Assembly: GCA_945643635.1 (NCBI GenBank)
Contig: CALZFC010000009.1
Coordinates: forward strand, 7,248,501 to 7,312,500
Direction: 5' to 3'
DNA from: Allodiplogaster sudhausi
Taxonomy: Eukaryota; Nematoda; Chromadorea; Rhabditida; Diplogasteridae
DNA: 64,000 bases
Below the pieces are notes generated by a model. It made no database searches, was not told where the DNA came from, and was given only the letters and a program-made list of their open reading frames with translations. The translations under genes were made by a program, and so were the position numbers. Positions 43,417 to 61,198 of the stretch are shown here, piece by piece; the stretch's first letter is position 1; each line of letters starts with the position of its first letter.

Positions 43417-43767
43417 GTAATTTCCCGTCTGTGAATAGTTATCGTTATCTGATAGTCTGTGAATAGTTTAAAGAATAACGTTTTTTACAACAAAGAATGT
43501 CGTTCGATTAGCACTGGAGCTACTTTGGATTTAAATAGGATAATTTCGTCACTATTTTGACATGTTGCTCATCTGCTATGCTTGTAAATGGTTCGTTGAA
43601 TGGTCAAAAATCGTATTTATTACCAACAGATAAAGCATTTGACATTTGCCTAATCAGGCAAAAGTTGGACCTAATTTTGAGGCTTTCGAGCCGAATTACA
43701 TTTTTGTTCGACCTAACTTAGACAGTGTAGGTTCAAACAAAAGGTGCGCTTAGGCTTGAAACCAGTA

Positions 43768-43795
43768 TAATTATGCTCACTCGGGAAAACCAGAG
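43768..43795. repeat. Right terminal inverted repeat, transposon B
   Basis: 28 bp, ends in CCAGAG, followed by TT. Confidence 0.95.
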
Positions 43796-44347
43796 TTTCT
43801 ACACCTTTTACTTCCTTTTTATGTATTTTAATCTGCCAGCTCGTATTTCTCGATTTGTCCGTGTCATTTCCTCTTCTTTTATGATAGAGAATCGTGCCAA
43901 AATCTGATAAATGTTAGTCAATTGTCTGATTAATGTTAATTAATCAGACCAATTTTATGCAGCAAGTGACTGACAATGAGACTTTCCATGAAACTGGGAG
44001 TTGACGCTCGCTAACGAATGAACCCATTTAGCGGCCCCCATCACGGCAGCATTGAGAGAATGCGCCGGCTTCTCTTAGTCTGCTCTATCAAAGTAGCTTG
44101 GAGTAGTTAAGAGAGGAAGACGATGAAGCTGTCTGCCTTGAGTGCCATTCAAACTACAATTCTCCTCCCTACCGCTGCCTCTTCTTTAGTACTGAATGGA
44201 AGAGCCTTCATAAGTGCCTGCCCGTGCCCGTTTTTAAGTCGGCGCCCTTTATTCTTATCTCTCCATGTCAACCGGGTGCAAAAAAGACGGGCCTTGAATG
44301 GACGATGTGTGAAACATTCACACAATAAGCGCGCTTGCGCTTATCTT

Positions 44348-44395
<48 letters not shown>

Positions 44396-45510
44396 TCTCT
44401 GTTATCTCTCTTTCTCTCTTCTCCTCTGCCTCTCTCCCTCCCTCTTTGCATATCGCAATAGCATTTCAAATGCCCGTCAGATCAGGCGACTCTTCATCGG
44501 CGTTAATCAGAGAAGTTTTTAATCGCCGCCCACTAGTAAGAAGGCCACGTGCCAGAGAGATTGAGAAGGAAATTAGAAGTAGTTTATGGATTGAATGAAA
44601 CTAGAGAAAAGTTATCCACTCACTGGGTGGACTTTGGGTTTCTTTTAGAATACATGGAGAAACTCTTTCAGTAATTGTAGAATAGAAAAAGAGTGAGAGA
44701 GGAACAGAAAGCAGTAGAAAGAAAAAGAGAGAAGGGGAGTAAGTCGGAACACTTTGAATGTGTCGCTCTGTGCACCGCAGAAAGTTCACCAACGCCGCCT
44801 TGCTAATTGCAACAATTGAATTGGCTAAGACATCGGCTCCCGGCATGTTTGCGTCTTTTGACGTCGTGTGCTAGCTGATTGCCCTCTACAAGCCTGTTTT
44901 CGCGCTCTCTGTCCCCTACATCTCTCTCTCTCTCCCTCCCTCTCTCTCTCTCTCGTTCTCTATCTCTCTTTCTCTTCCTTTGCTCTTCCTGTCCCTCCTC
45001 AGGATTTCCTGTGTCGCAGATGCCTTGTTCACAGACAAGTCGTCATCGTCTCCCATGAAAAGCGAGTTATTTCAAGACAGCATGAAAAGAACTACGTAGT
45101 CTAGCCTATTTTCAAAAATGCCTTTACTATGAATACAACTATTTCAACTCTGTAAATACACACTCGAAACACGCATGATTACTTGCTAATTTTAGGTTCT
45201 TATTGCAAGAAAGACAGTCAGAAATGAGGATTCGTCTGAATATAAGATTTCGCATACGACAGAGAATGATGCTAGAGGCATGTATTATAACGAACAGAGA
45301 GCTTAATCATAACGATTTGGAATGCCCACCGAGTAAACCTCGCTCTGGATTGCACATGGGTCGGGGAAAGACAAATTGCCAAATTTCCCCATTCTTCTAT
45401 TGCGAACAACCAAGTCAGTTTCTATCATATTACAAACATTAGACAGATTGAAAGTACCGGCTGGTTGTGAAGCGAAGGGTATTCCACGAAGCTCGTGATG
45501 ATTTGAGCGG
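43796..45510. other. Intergenic stretch upstream of the Rab gene
   Basis: Contains CT tracts at about 44345-44440 and 44915-44985. An open frame from ATG 44470 (MPVRSGDSSSALIREVF...) has a possible donor (CACTA|GTAAGA) and could be a 5' exon of the Rab gene, but nothing ties them together. Otherwise nothing recognisable. Confidence 0.5.
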
Positions 45511-45578
45511 ATAGAGCCTTCGGCTCTGCAGAGGGGCGTCGCGGGTTGAAACCGCTGGGACTGCAACCTTTTGCCCAC
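45510..45578 (+). repeat. tRNA-like element (tRNA-derived SINE or tRNA pseudogene)
   Basis: GAGCGGATAGAGCC resembles an A box/D arm, and GCGGGTTGAAACCGC forms a T-arm-like hairpin with a B-box-like loop. Spacing is tRNA-like, but I could not draw a complete acceptor stem. It lies about 45 bp upstream of the first identified Rab exon. Confidence 0.35.
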
Positions 45579-45621
45579 ATAGCCACACGCAATTCAACAA
45601 CATTTGCTCTTTCTTGGCCAG

Positions 45622-47458
45622 GTGATGCTACTCGGAGACAGCTGCTCGGGCAAGACGTGCATTCTAATTCGCTTCAAGGACGGCACTTTCCTCAACAGCA
45701 ACTTCATCTCCACCGTCGGCATCGACTACAGAGTGAGGATTCAAGCAAGAAAAAGATACAATATAACATGCAGATTATACCCCTTCCTTTTGCTCTAAAA
45801 ATGGTAATAATATTGTATATAATCGGTTTCGTATTAAATGCACATTCAAGAATACACAATAAATGTATGTATCAATAACATCATCGATGACGTTATAATA
45901 GAACTGATACTTTCAGAATAAAGTTGTCAGCGTCAATAACAAGCTGGTCAAACTACAGGTATGTCTTCATGGTTTGTATTTAGAATGCTTTGTTTTCATT
46001 GTACACTTCCTTTTACTACTACTCGGGTTGGCAATTGGACTGCCTTATTGGATTGGATTCTTACACTCTGTTTGTGCGTTTCCATAGCTCTAGACTGTCG
46101 ACAACATAGTATCTACATGAATGTATTTTCGATAGAGAGAAAGCGATTTTAAAAGTCCTTAGATCTCCAATATTTTTAACCTTCAAAGTACTTAAAATAA
46201 GAAGCGAATTCGTGTGCGACTTCTAGGAATTCAATTACGAACTCACTCTCTCACCCACATGACTTTCTTGATAGCTTCTGTGGCCTCATTCGAAGTGAAG
46301 ACAACACGTTCCCTCGGCGAGACTTCAGGATGGTTTTTTTTTCTAGATTTTCGACACAGCTGGTCAAGAACGCTTCCGTTCGGTGACATCGGCCTACTAT
46401 CGAGACGCCGACGCGCTCCTCGTTGTCTTCGATGTCACGAATAGAAAGAGCTTCGAGAACGTTCGGGTAAGCATATAAAGTTATACAAAAAAGGAATTAA
46501 CAAATCAGGAATCATAAAAAATATGTCATTTGTTAAAAAAAAAATTCTTACATTACCAATACCATTTCATGATGCAACAGAGAATGTGGAGATACTTGTT
46601 CGTTCAGGAAACAAAATCACATTTCTCAGGCCAGTGAGAGCTGAATGAAGAATCCATTCTGTCTGTCCGATATTGGATCATATTTGCAGAGCTGGGTGGC
46701 GCAAATCAAAGACTTTGCCAAGGATAACGTAGTAATCACTCTAATTGGCAATAAGGCGGATTTGTCGGCGCAACGCGTGGTTAAGCCGGCCGAATGCAGC
46801 GACCTAGCAGCCGTAAGTCTCTCTGTTCGTCTGCCTCTTTGGCCTATTCTAAGTTCCCAATTTCGCCTAACCTAAACTCCTACTTTCTTCTATTCTAAAA
46901 AATAGACCTATCCATTAAACGTAAAGTGAGCAAAATTGAGCTCAATGTTCTTTGCTTTTCAGATAACTAATGACTCTTGTTACAAAAAAAACCTCTTTGA
47001 ATCTCACACACTTGAATTTTATTCCCAGTTCCGTATTCCTTCATGAGAAAGTGAAACAGATGCTTTTGGATAAGATACAACCTTTTCTTCATTCTCCAGT
47101 TCTACAATATTCCATATATCGAGACGAGCGCAAAAACGGGCGCTCGAATAGAAGACGTATTTCTACTAACAGCAAAGTTGGTCAAAACTTAAATATTGAA
47201 AAGAGAAAACAATTTTTTGCAATTTTTTTAAAAATTAAATATATAACTGATAATCAAGGAATTTTCGCAACTTTTCTAAATATCATAATTTTGATTAATT
47301 AGTGAGGATGGAATAAATGTAGCAACTTGTTCAGGCGATTGATAGCTGCAGCGAACGGGGAGCCAATAACCGAGGACGTCATTGACATCTCCGCCTCCTC
47401 GCAACCTTCGTACTGGAGCTCATGCTGCTACGGCAGTGGAAAAGCGAGTTCCACTTAG
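45622..47458 (+). CDS. rab-37: RAB26/RAB37-like small GTPase (N-terminus and one exon not found)
   Basis: Exons 45622-45732, 45917-45958, 46347-46466, 46690-46812 and 47335-47458 (TAG). Rab GTPases of this group act on secretory and synaptic vesicles. Seen: P-loop [17 protein letters not shown] (switch I and RabF region), [21 protein letters not shown] (G3 and switch II) and GNKADL (G4). The fourth exon ends in phase 0, but the last starts with one base of a codon, so at least one exon of length 3n+2 is needed between them. That exon should carry the G5 SAK motif, and I see no clear candidate in 46813-47334. The C-terminus has a CC pair ten residues before the stop, not at the end. The N-terminal exon before VMLLGDS is also unidentified. 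Confidence 0.82.
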
Positions 47459-47785
47459 CAGACAGGAATGTAAAGCCACGTAAAAAAAACAATCTCAAAT
47501 TTGTGATCAATATTTGATAAAAATTCAACAGATGGACCTCAAAAACTTCGAGATACAATTGGAAGGAAATTGTTTACATAATCGCTGTCGTTGCTGTTAA
47601 TTTAGTTATGTATGAAAATGTTGAAGGCTTTATGCCCATTGGTTTATGCATTGTGACTTGAATGAGGATTTCCCTTATTATGTACGATGAGCGATACTCC
47701 AAAATCGGTTTATATCTACATATGTGCTTGTACAGAATTTGAAACGCAAATATTTTGATATTTTAATATTTCGTCATAATCAAGA

Positions 47786-47791
47786 AATAAA
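47786..47791 (+). terminator. Probable polyadenylation signal of the Rab gene
   Basis: AATAAA about 330 bp after the stop codon, in an A/T-rich 3' flank. Confidence 0.4.
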
Positions 47792-48621
47792 TTCTGTTCG
47801 ATTTCTCGCTCGCATCAGTCCCATCACATACAATTAATACACTGCATTTATGAGATATATCATAAAAGAATTAGTCTTGATGAAGCAATCATTCCTGTTA
47901 TTTAAATGGATCATGTAGTTATCCTGTTAGATTTTACAATAAAATTGTAGCATACACATAGAGACAAAGCGACTTTAAACAGCGACCGTGTGAAAAATAT
48001 GAAAAAGATAAAGTAAACACGTCTAGCTGAAAGTGTTGGTAGTAGAACAAAGGATATTCATCAATAATATTGCTTCTGCAATGCGACTAATGCCACTCGG
48101 CGGAACTAACGCAAGAAACTATTCTTTCTTTAAATACAAATAATATCTACCTATTAGACATTTTTGAGAGTATACTGGAATAAGAAGAATTGTTTCGAAT
48201 TTGTTTACATAATGAACGTTGTAATGTGAGCACTCCTGTTCGTTTGTATTTAAATTGGAAAAAGGGCAGTATAAAACATTTCAATGGATCCCACTTTTGT
48301 CAAGGCGGTCGCTGAATTTTGCTTTGAGCTTGTCATAGTGATATGGATTTTGTCAGCATTTTTAGAATATTCCCTCGCTTTCATTTATTATTTCTTATCT
48401 TTTATAGGTATCCTCCATTTTGACGATTTATAATCTGATTGAAAATTTCAGACAGTTGAACATTCTAAATTTTGCGACCGCATCGCATTAAAGTGGAGGT
48501 TTCAGCGCCATATATACATAAAATACAATTTCAGTTCAAACAAGTTGGTTATTTTCTGTATAGGCAAAATTTTGTCCCAGAATTTATAATATTTCACTCT
48601 TTGCCGTTCCCGACGATAGGG

Positions 48622-48652
48622 AAAATTGTCAAATCAGCATTTTGACAATTTT
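48622..48652. repeat. Perfect 12-bp stem hairpin
   Basis: AAAATTGTCAAA and its exact reverse complement TTTGACAATTTT are separated by a 7-base loop. It could be a remnant of a small inverted-repeat element. No terminator role is implied. Confidence 0.85.
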
Positions 48653-49753
48653 TCACACCGTAAGAAATTCAATTTAATATTCCGAAAAAATTTATTGACA
48701 TCATCTTATACATATATTTATGTAATCTTCATTAATATCTGATGTTCACATCATATCCTCGATGGCATCTTAAGCAGAAACTTTCAGATAAATTAGAAGA
48801 GATAATTTCGCAAAAAAGCCAATTCAGCTTATATTCGAAGCCCCTTCCGTCAGTTCTGTTACTTCCCTCCAAATCCCTCGTGCCATATATATGGTGAATT
48901 CTCTCGCACTCTCTCTCGCGGCATAATATTTCTCTCCCTTCTCTTCTCTCTTTCTCTCTCTCTCTATCGCTTCCTCTCTCTCTCCTCCACCGCGCTCACC
49001 TCAACTGCCTTGGTTTCCTCTACAGAGAAGATGATGCCTCTATCGCTCCTCTCCATCTGCTTCCCTCCTCTTTCCTTTCTCTGCCTCTCATCTCCACCCT
49101 CCATGATCACACTCTCTCGTCCCCTTCTCCCCTTCTCGTTCTTCCTCCTCCTCCTCCTCGTCACGCCGCCTCCTCTTCTGTTCACGGAGACGCTTGCGAG
49201 ATCGATACGAGAGAGCACTTCAAAAGAGAGACGCAGAGAAAATGAGATGAAGAAAGAGAGACTGCTAGAGATAGTGTGTAGAGTAGAGAAATAGCTCAGC
49301 ATTTCGCTGCGTAGCACCACTGCTGGCCAGAGTGCCAGAGCGTCAGAGAGGTCTCCTCTTTCTTCTCTGCGTCTCTATCTTGGCTGCGTATCAGCGCTGG
49401 CAGAATAGCATCAGACGTGCAAGAAGCGATAGAGTGTGCATGCCGCGGAGAGCGATCAGAGAGAGCGTGCGAGAGCAACGGGCAGTCGGTGTGAGGGAGG
49501 CAGAGCGGGCGGCCTCCGCCTCCCTCACTGTCTCTGCCAGCCTGTCTCTCTTCTCTCTCCATGCTCTCTCTCATCCCTCTCCTCTCTCTGCTCTCTTTTC
49601 TCTCTCTTCGATAGGTGCGCACAAAGACACATAGACAGCCGACACACACAGACATACGGGGGCGAGGGGGAGCGAAGGAGGAGAGGAGAGACAGCAAGGC
49701 CGCCGTTGCTGCTCGCGACAACGGCCGTCGAGAAACTCCTTCCAACGACAGCC

Positions 49754-49785
<32 letters not shown>

Positions 49786-49931
49786 CCGTCTGCTCAGAGC
49801 AAGCGAGAGCGCCGAGTGGAGACGACCAACCGAAGAGGGCGCTAGGTCGACTACTGGTGGTTTCTTGAGGATTCGACAAAATCACCTCTGCTGAGCCGGG
49901 CGCAGCGGCAAGAACACGCATAACCTGACAG

Positions 49932-50097
49932 CGAAGACGGCGGGAGAGCCGTTGCGGCGCGCGGCGCGCGCGTAATCGACGAGCTGGTTGCCGCGTCGTC
50001 GAACGGAGGCGAGGCCGCGTCTGCCGTCGCGGCAGCCGTCGCCGTCCAGGCCGCCTTCGCCAACAACGTCCATCTACAGTACGCATCGAGATATCCG
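49932..50097 (+). CDS. hpk-1: Candidate 5' exon of the HIPK gene (Ala-rich)
   Basis: A G/C-rich segment reads openly as an Ala-rich stretch (ELVAASSNGGEAASAVAAAV... ASRYP) and ends at a strong donor (CCG|GTTAGT) in phase 0, matching the phase of the exon at 55440 (RWRNSFIATAAAAM). There is a possible acceptor just before 49932 but no in-frame ATG, so an earlier exon would be needed. It may instead be untranslated leader. Confidence 0.42.
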
Positions 50098-52183
50098 GTT
50101 AGTATACAAGACACCTTTGCATATTCTCACAGTATCCTTCTTCCGTGACTACTGAATGCAAAAATTGGCAGGAATTCTGTAGAGAATTTTCTTTTGGAAG
50201 CCAAAAAAATTGAATTCCAATCGGCTTTGAATTCCAATGCAAGATTGAGCGAATTCGAACGTTATGTTTGCGCAATGGAAATCTCTGCTGCCTTCTCTTA
50301 GTTGATTTTCGGCGTCGTGCTTATTTTCATCTTTTTCACGTCTTCCGTAAGATTCGCTTTAATCATTTCATGACATCACTTGCATACTCATCACAAGTTA
50401 TCTCTGGCACGCGATTCTCTTCGTATATTTGTGCGACTAGCGTACTTTGTGTTGCTGCATCAGCAAAAATTCATCTAAATTTGTGATTATGAATTTTAAG
50501 CACTCGCATAGTAGTTTACCAGAAGGAGAATCTGAAACGATATCAGGAAATATTAGATCTTTCGAGAAAAAACGTTAACTTTGGAATTGTCCATGCTGCA
50601 TTCATGTATATCAATCTGAAAATTGCTTTTCTCTGCGGCTCAAAGTTGCCAGAAGAAACCCAGAAATTGAGAATAAAACTTATCTAATCGTAAGCTCTAC
50701 TTCACAAGGTATTAGTGTGTTCTAATTCGGTGATAGGAGGAAGGCGTCATAAGTGATAATGGTCTTCCTTGTGATGTAGCTTATTCTAGAACAGATCGCT
50801 TGCGCACATTCTTTCTCCATTATCATTGGCTGATTGTGGGAATTCTATAACATTAACAATGCTGGAAGCCAACTTTTAGGGTGCAGGGATACGGTACTTT
50901 GAATAAGCTTATTCATCTCTTATTTACTCCCGATCAGCCTCTTCTCGCTCTCTCGCCCTTGTGCTCTCCTTCTCTATGTTTTTTTCTTTCCTTCTATGTT
51001 TCTTTTCCTCATTTTCCTTATCTTCCCTTATATTATCTCTATAATCTCTTGATCTGCCATTCCCCTTCATGCTTCATGTTCTCCACTTGTCTGCTGTTGC
51101 ACAGTTATTGTTGCATCCTCATTAGCAAAATGCTAGACAGAAGGAAGATGCAAAATTATGTTTATTTTTCATGAAGAGAGTTCTACTTGAGGAGAAACCA
51201 CAACACTTACGTCCTTGATCTTTTACTTCGAAAAGGCAGAACCACTTGAGTTATAATCCAGGATATAAGGTTCAAACTACTAGAATTCTAGCATCATAAA
51301 TAGCAGTTTTAACGGTGGTTACGAATGCTTGAGTTATTTATCTAATTGCTTCTCAAATTAAGGCGGAATATTTACGAATTAATACGAATTCGAACGTGTA
51401 ATACATAGTAATAATTTCTATAGTCTTGGTTTGTGCGCGATTCTAGTTTCTTTCTAGAACAATCCAACATTCTACATCACGAACTCAAAAAATTTTGCGT
51501 TTTATTTTAATGTTTGGTAATTTGGTTATTCTCTAATTACTAAAATAAATGTGGGCGATTAGAGCGCACGTACTTGCATGAACTGAAGACAAAGGAACTG
51601 GTAAATGAAAGGCCAACTTTTTTAAGAGAACTTAAACTTTGCAGATGGGCAGCTTACAATATATGTATGTACATATGTACATACAATGCAAAATGCGTTA
51701 GAGAAAAAAGCTGGAATTACGCTTCAAACTTAAAGGTTTCATTAGAGATTAATCAATTAGGCGCTCCTTATGAAGAAATATATATGTACATATATACATA
51801 AATAAGTACCTAAAACAGTAGGATAGGTTTAAGTTGTTACCGTAAGTAGTAGAGTAGATATAAGCTATTGTAAATACTTTCCAGCGAGACTAAAAATATA
51901 GAAATATATACATAATATAATATACTTCCGTTAGCGAATTATAAGACCTTGGCGCGCAGTCGCTTATCAATGCATATTACAGTTACCACGATAAACTGGA
52001 AGCTTTGTACATGTATGTAAGAAACAAACTGAGCTCTAGAGAACTGACAATGAGACGTGACTCATTTTATGGAGAAAGCTCTGAATGTAAAGAATCTGGG
52101 GAAGATAAAGGGATGCAGACAATGAGTGAAAGTAAGAGATTGGAGAGAAGCGCGAGCGAGAGAGAAGAGAGAGAGAGAGAGAG

Positions 52184-52226
<43 letters not shown>

Positions 52227-52616
52227 AGGCGTGTGAGAGGGACGGCAGGCGTTGTATTCCAGTGCCACCAACCCTTTCTCTGCTTACATTTTTCTCGACC
52301 CGTCCGTTTTGTATTATTTCGCTTTGGCCGAGAGCTCTCTCACGGCCACGTTTTAGGCATACCCGCTTTCCTGTCTCCTTCACTTACACTCTGTTCTTTC
52401 TCTCGCTGTCTGTCTCTCTAGCTCGATCTCTCTCTACATCGCTCTCTTTCTCGGTCTCTCTCTCTCTATTTCCTTCACCATGTCTGCCTCTCACCCTCTA
52501 CACACATACCCTGACGATCCATCACAGCCACTGCGTCCGCCAAGCCAACGACCCCCATTCCAACTAACTTGTGTGCTCCGCGTTGCCAGCATAAGCACAG
52601 AATGAAAGAGAGTGAG

Positions 52617-52657
<41 letters not shown>

Positions 52658-52887
52658 ATTAAAGGTGAAAGAGATAGAAAGGGAAAGGGAGAGAGAAAGA
52701 AAGAAGGCGAGACGACAGACACATACACATCAGTCCGGCTCTGCAACCGGCCGCTCCGCTCAGAACTAACTACTCACCTCCACTCACCTCTTCAACTCCC
52801 TTTTCTAATATACTATCTATCTACTGCCCACCGTCTACTGTCCTCCACGCCATGTTAATCTTACCAATCAAACATATGTATCTCATG

Positions 52888-52919
<32 letters not shown>

Positions 52920-55439
52920 TTTTCTATGACTCTTGCTGTGGTTACTCACTCTCTCCATCCCTCCTTTCTATCTCTATCTGCTTCGTTCCCCCCCCCCCTC
53001 TCTCTCTCTCTCTTTTTCCTTCTCTCGCTCTTTTTCCATATCTCTCTCTTTCTCTCTCTATCTTCATCTTCTCTCCCACACTTGTCCCATGATCATTATG
53101 TCATACTCTTCTCCACCGAAAGATCGTCCATCCCGTGGTCAGGGCTGTCTCGCCCGGCTGAGTGTCTCTTTCAAAAACAAAAAGCACACGCCTGGCGGCT
53201 GCCTCCAGTTAAATGTCGGCGAGGTCGGAAGGCGAGGCGAGGGGCATCCCTCGTCAGCTCCCCCCCCCCCCTCGGAGCGATTTCAATCTGAGCGAGCATG
53301 ACTTGGAATTGCTTTGAGCCAGCATTAGAACACACTTCAACGTTCCTTTTCGTGAACTCCGCACTGAATCTACTACATATGTACATCTAAATTAAGCTCT
53401 GAATAACATTTTATTAGCGCCTCCCAGTATATGCATATTCCATGCGATTCTTGATGAGAAGGCTAATACTTAGCTAAAATTTAAAGTGCATTCTATTTAC
53501 ATACATACAAAGCTACATGTATTTTTTACTCTTGGATTAAAATTCATGGATGTATGTATGTATCTACAAATGTACATTTCCTGTTTAAGGCAATTCACAA
53601 CGTAGCGCAGTGCAAAGTCCCCGCAAAAACAAATTGACTGTCCATTTGATGAAATTCACATTTATATCTTTATTCGCTTACATGATGTTACTTAGTGCGA
53701 CAACATTACAATTTCGTAGACTGTTATCTGGCCTGATACCCCGCATGCCAATCAATCGGTGGTTTTGGACGTTAATCGGCGAGGAGGCCGAATCTGGCCT
53801 CGGCTATCCTTTCCACGTCATGTTCCCTCGCGTTCTCCTTTCGCCATCTCCTTTTCAATATATTCCTCGTTCTCTTTCAACCCCTTCTCATATCGATGCT
53901 CATTTTCGGCTATTTTTTCGCAGCTCTTGCCCGCGCCCGCCTTCTCTCTTACATCTTACTCGTTTTTTTTGTTGGCTCCCTATCCCAAGCCGCCCATGTT
54001 TTCTCTCGCGCTGTTCCTCCCAAGCTCTCGATCTCTCTCCCTGTCTCTATCTCTCTGTGTCTCTCTCTTCCTCTCGCTCTCCTCATCCCTCCCTTTCTCT
54101 CCGCTATCAGCCTTCACACAGCGTTCAGCGCACACACGCCTGTATCTAATCTCTGTCCGCTCTGCCCTTTTCTGCGGCAGTGTCAGTCCCTTCCAGATCC
54201 TCGATGCATTTACTTGTCTGACTCCTCCTGACTACAACCCATGTCTCTCTGTCTCGCTCTCTCTCTCGCTCTCTCTCTATCTCGCTGTCTCTCTCTCTCG
54301 CTTTCTCTGTCTCGCTCTCTCTCTCTCTCTCTCTCTACCATTGCCGTCTTCTCCTCTTCTCAGTATCAACGCCTTGTTTATGCACTTTGTCGTTTCGGCG
54401 CGAGCGTCCAGGAAACGCAGACTCGCGTGGGATTCTAGGAAGGCGTCCTCTCGAGCCGCGGCCGCCGGGCCCCCTCCGCCACCCGGCCGATGGCATGCCA
54501 AGCGGCCTACGCCAACGGCCGAGAACATTGGGTACGGTTGTGTTTGTAGCATCCACTCTCCCCCCCCCCCCCTCCAAGATACTCGTACACCTCAACGCCT
54601 CTCCTCTTCCACGCATCCCTCCCTACATTCTTTGAAGGCAAAAATTTCATACACATAACGCAGATCATGATTACTGGTGAGCGTGTAATGATGCGTCCCT
54701 GGAATCGTTTTCCATTTCTCTCCTTCCTCCTCCTTAGTCAACAGCAGAGGAAAAGACAACTAATTAGGAGGCTGGCAAACTCTTCTTTCTTCTTGCGCCC
54801 TCGCTTGGACTGAAATATGCGCACAACGGATTGGCACATTCTCACGGCTATTGCGCCGTTGAGGAATTAAAGACGAAAAAATTGAGAAGAAGACGAGGTA
54901 ACTAGTGAAAAGGGCACAAAGTGTGATTGCTGAAAAGTGAAATAGGAAGAATTCCCAATTCAAAAATATTGGCTTGGAAATTCAGAATTTATTTGAATTT
55001 AATCGCTTTTTGCATCGGTATAGTATGTGTAATTTAGTCGTGTACACTTTTTGTAAATAAATAATCAGCCTTGATTACATCTTCCGTTGTTGCTCCTCCA
55101 CTCTCTTCGCTCAAATTACACTTCTTCCCATGCGCCATTTGCCCGCGCTCCTATTCACGATATTTCGATTGCCGTTATCTCGGAATCATTTGCAGCTCAT
55201 ACGCAGCAGTGGGTAGAGGAGATGGCCGAGCTATAAAATGCAGGCCGGGTCACATGCCAATAAATTGCGAATGTCTCCCTTAGGCGAGTATCTGTGAATG
55301 AGACAGGCCAACACTTCATTAGGTAGTAGATGTATGTACATACTTGCATGAATAATTGTGACAGTTTGATCTTTGATCTTTTGTCTTGACTATTAGCATA
55401 GTCAAATGAATACTAAATTGAAGACGTTGTATATTGCAG
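50098..55439 (+). other. Large first intron/5' region of the HIPK gene
   Basis: No supported exon. It holds GA/CT tracts at about 52150-52225, 52620-52650, 52890-52920 and 54240-54340, C11-C13 runs near 52988, 53261 and 54559, and TGTACATA-rich palindromic patches near 51660-51800 and 53500-53580. Ser/Leu-rich frames such as the one from 53759 are repeat translations. Confidence 0.6.

Positions 55440-61198
<5,759 letters not shown>

Larger units (their letters stand above)
39873..43795 (+). mobile_element. DNA transposon B (3.9 kb), same family as transposon A
   Basis: Perfect 28-bp terminal inverted repeats (39873-39900 and 43768-43795) start CTCTGGTTTTCCCGAG. Both flanks carry TT (39871-39872, 43796-43797). 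Internal exons match transposon A at several places. Subterminal CCTAATTA-like repeats are present at both ends. The perfect TIR suggests younger or better preserved ends than in A. Confidence 0.92.
47459..49930. other. Intergenic: A/T-rich, then CT-rich putative HIPK promoter/leader
   Basis: From 47800 to 48800 the DNA is A/T-rich without supported exons. From 48900 to 49850 it is CT/GA-rich with (GA)n at about 49757-49785. Open frames in the latter are low complexity. This probably includes the 5' leader or promoter of the downstream kinase gene. Confidence 0.5.

Noticed and set aside
45510..45578. Functional tRNA gene
   Set aside because: A- and B-box-like parts are present, but no complete acceptor stem could be drawn, so it is listed only as a tRNA-like element.
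48964..49894. Several overlapping open frames on both strands before the HIPK gene
   Set aside because: CT/GA-rich, Arg/Ser/Leu-biased, with no domain and no consistent splice phase; more likely promoter or leader sequence.
53759..54658. 299-codon open frame, longest in the window
   Set aside because: CT-rich low-complexity translation inside the HIPK 5' intron, with no recognisable domain and no splice logic linking it to neighbours.
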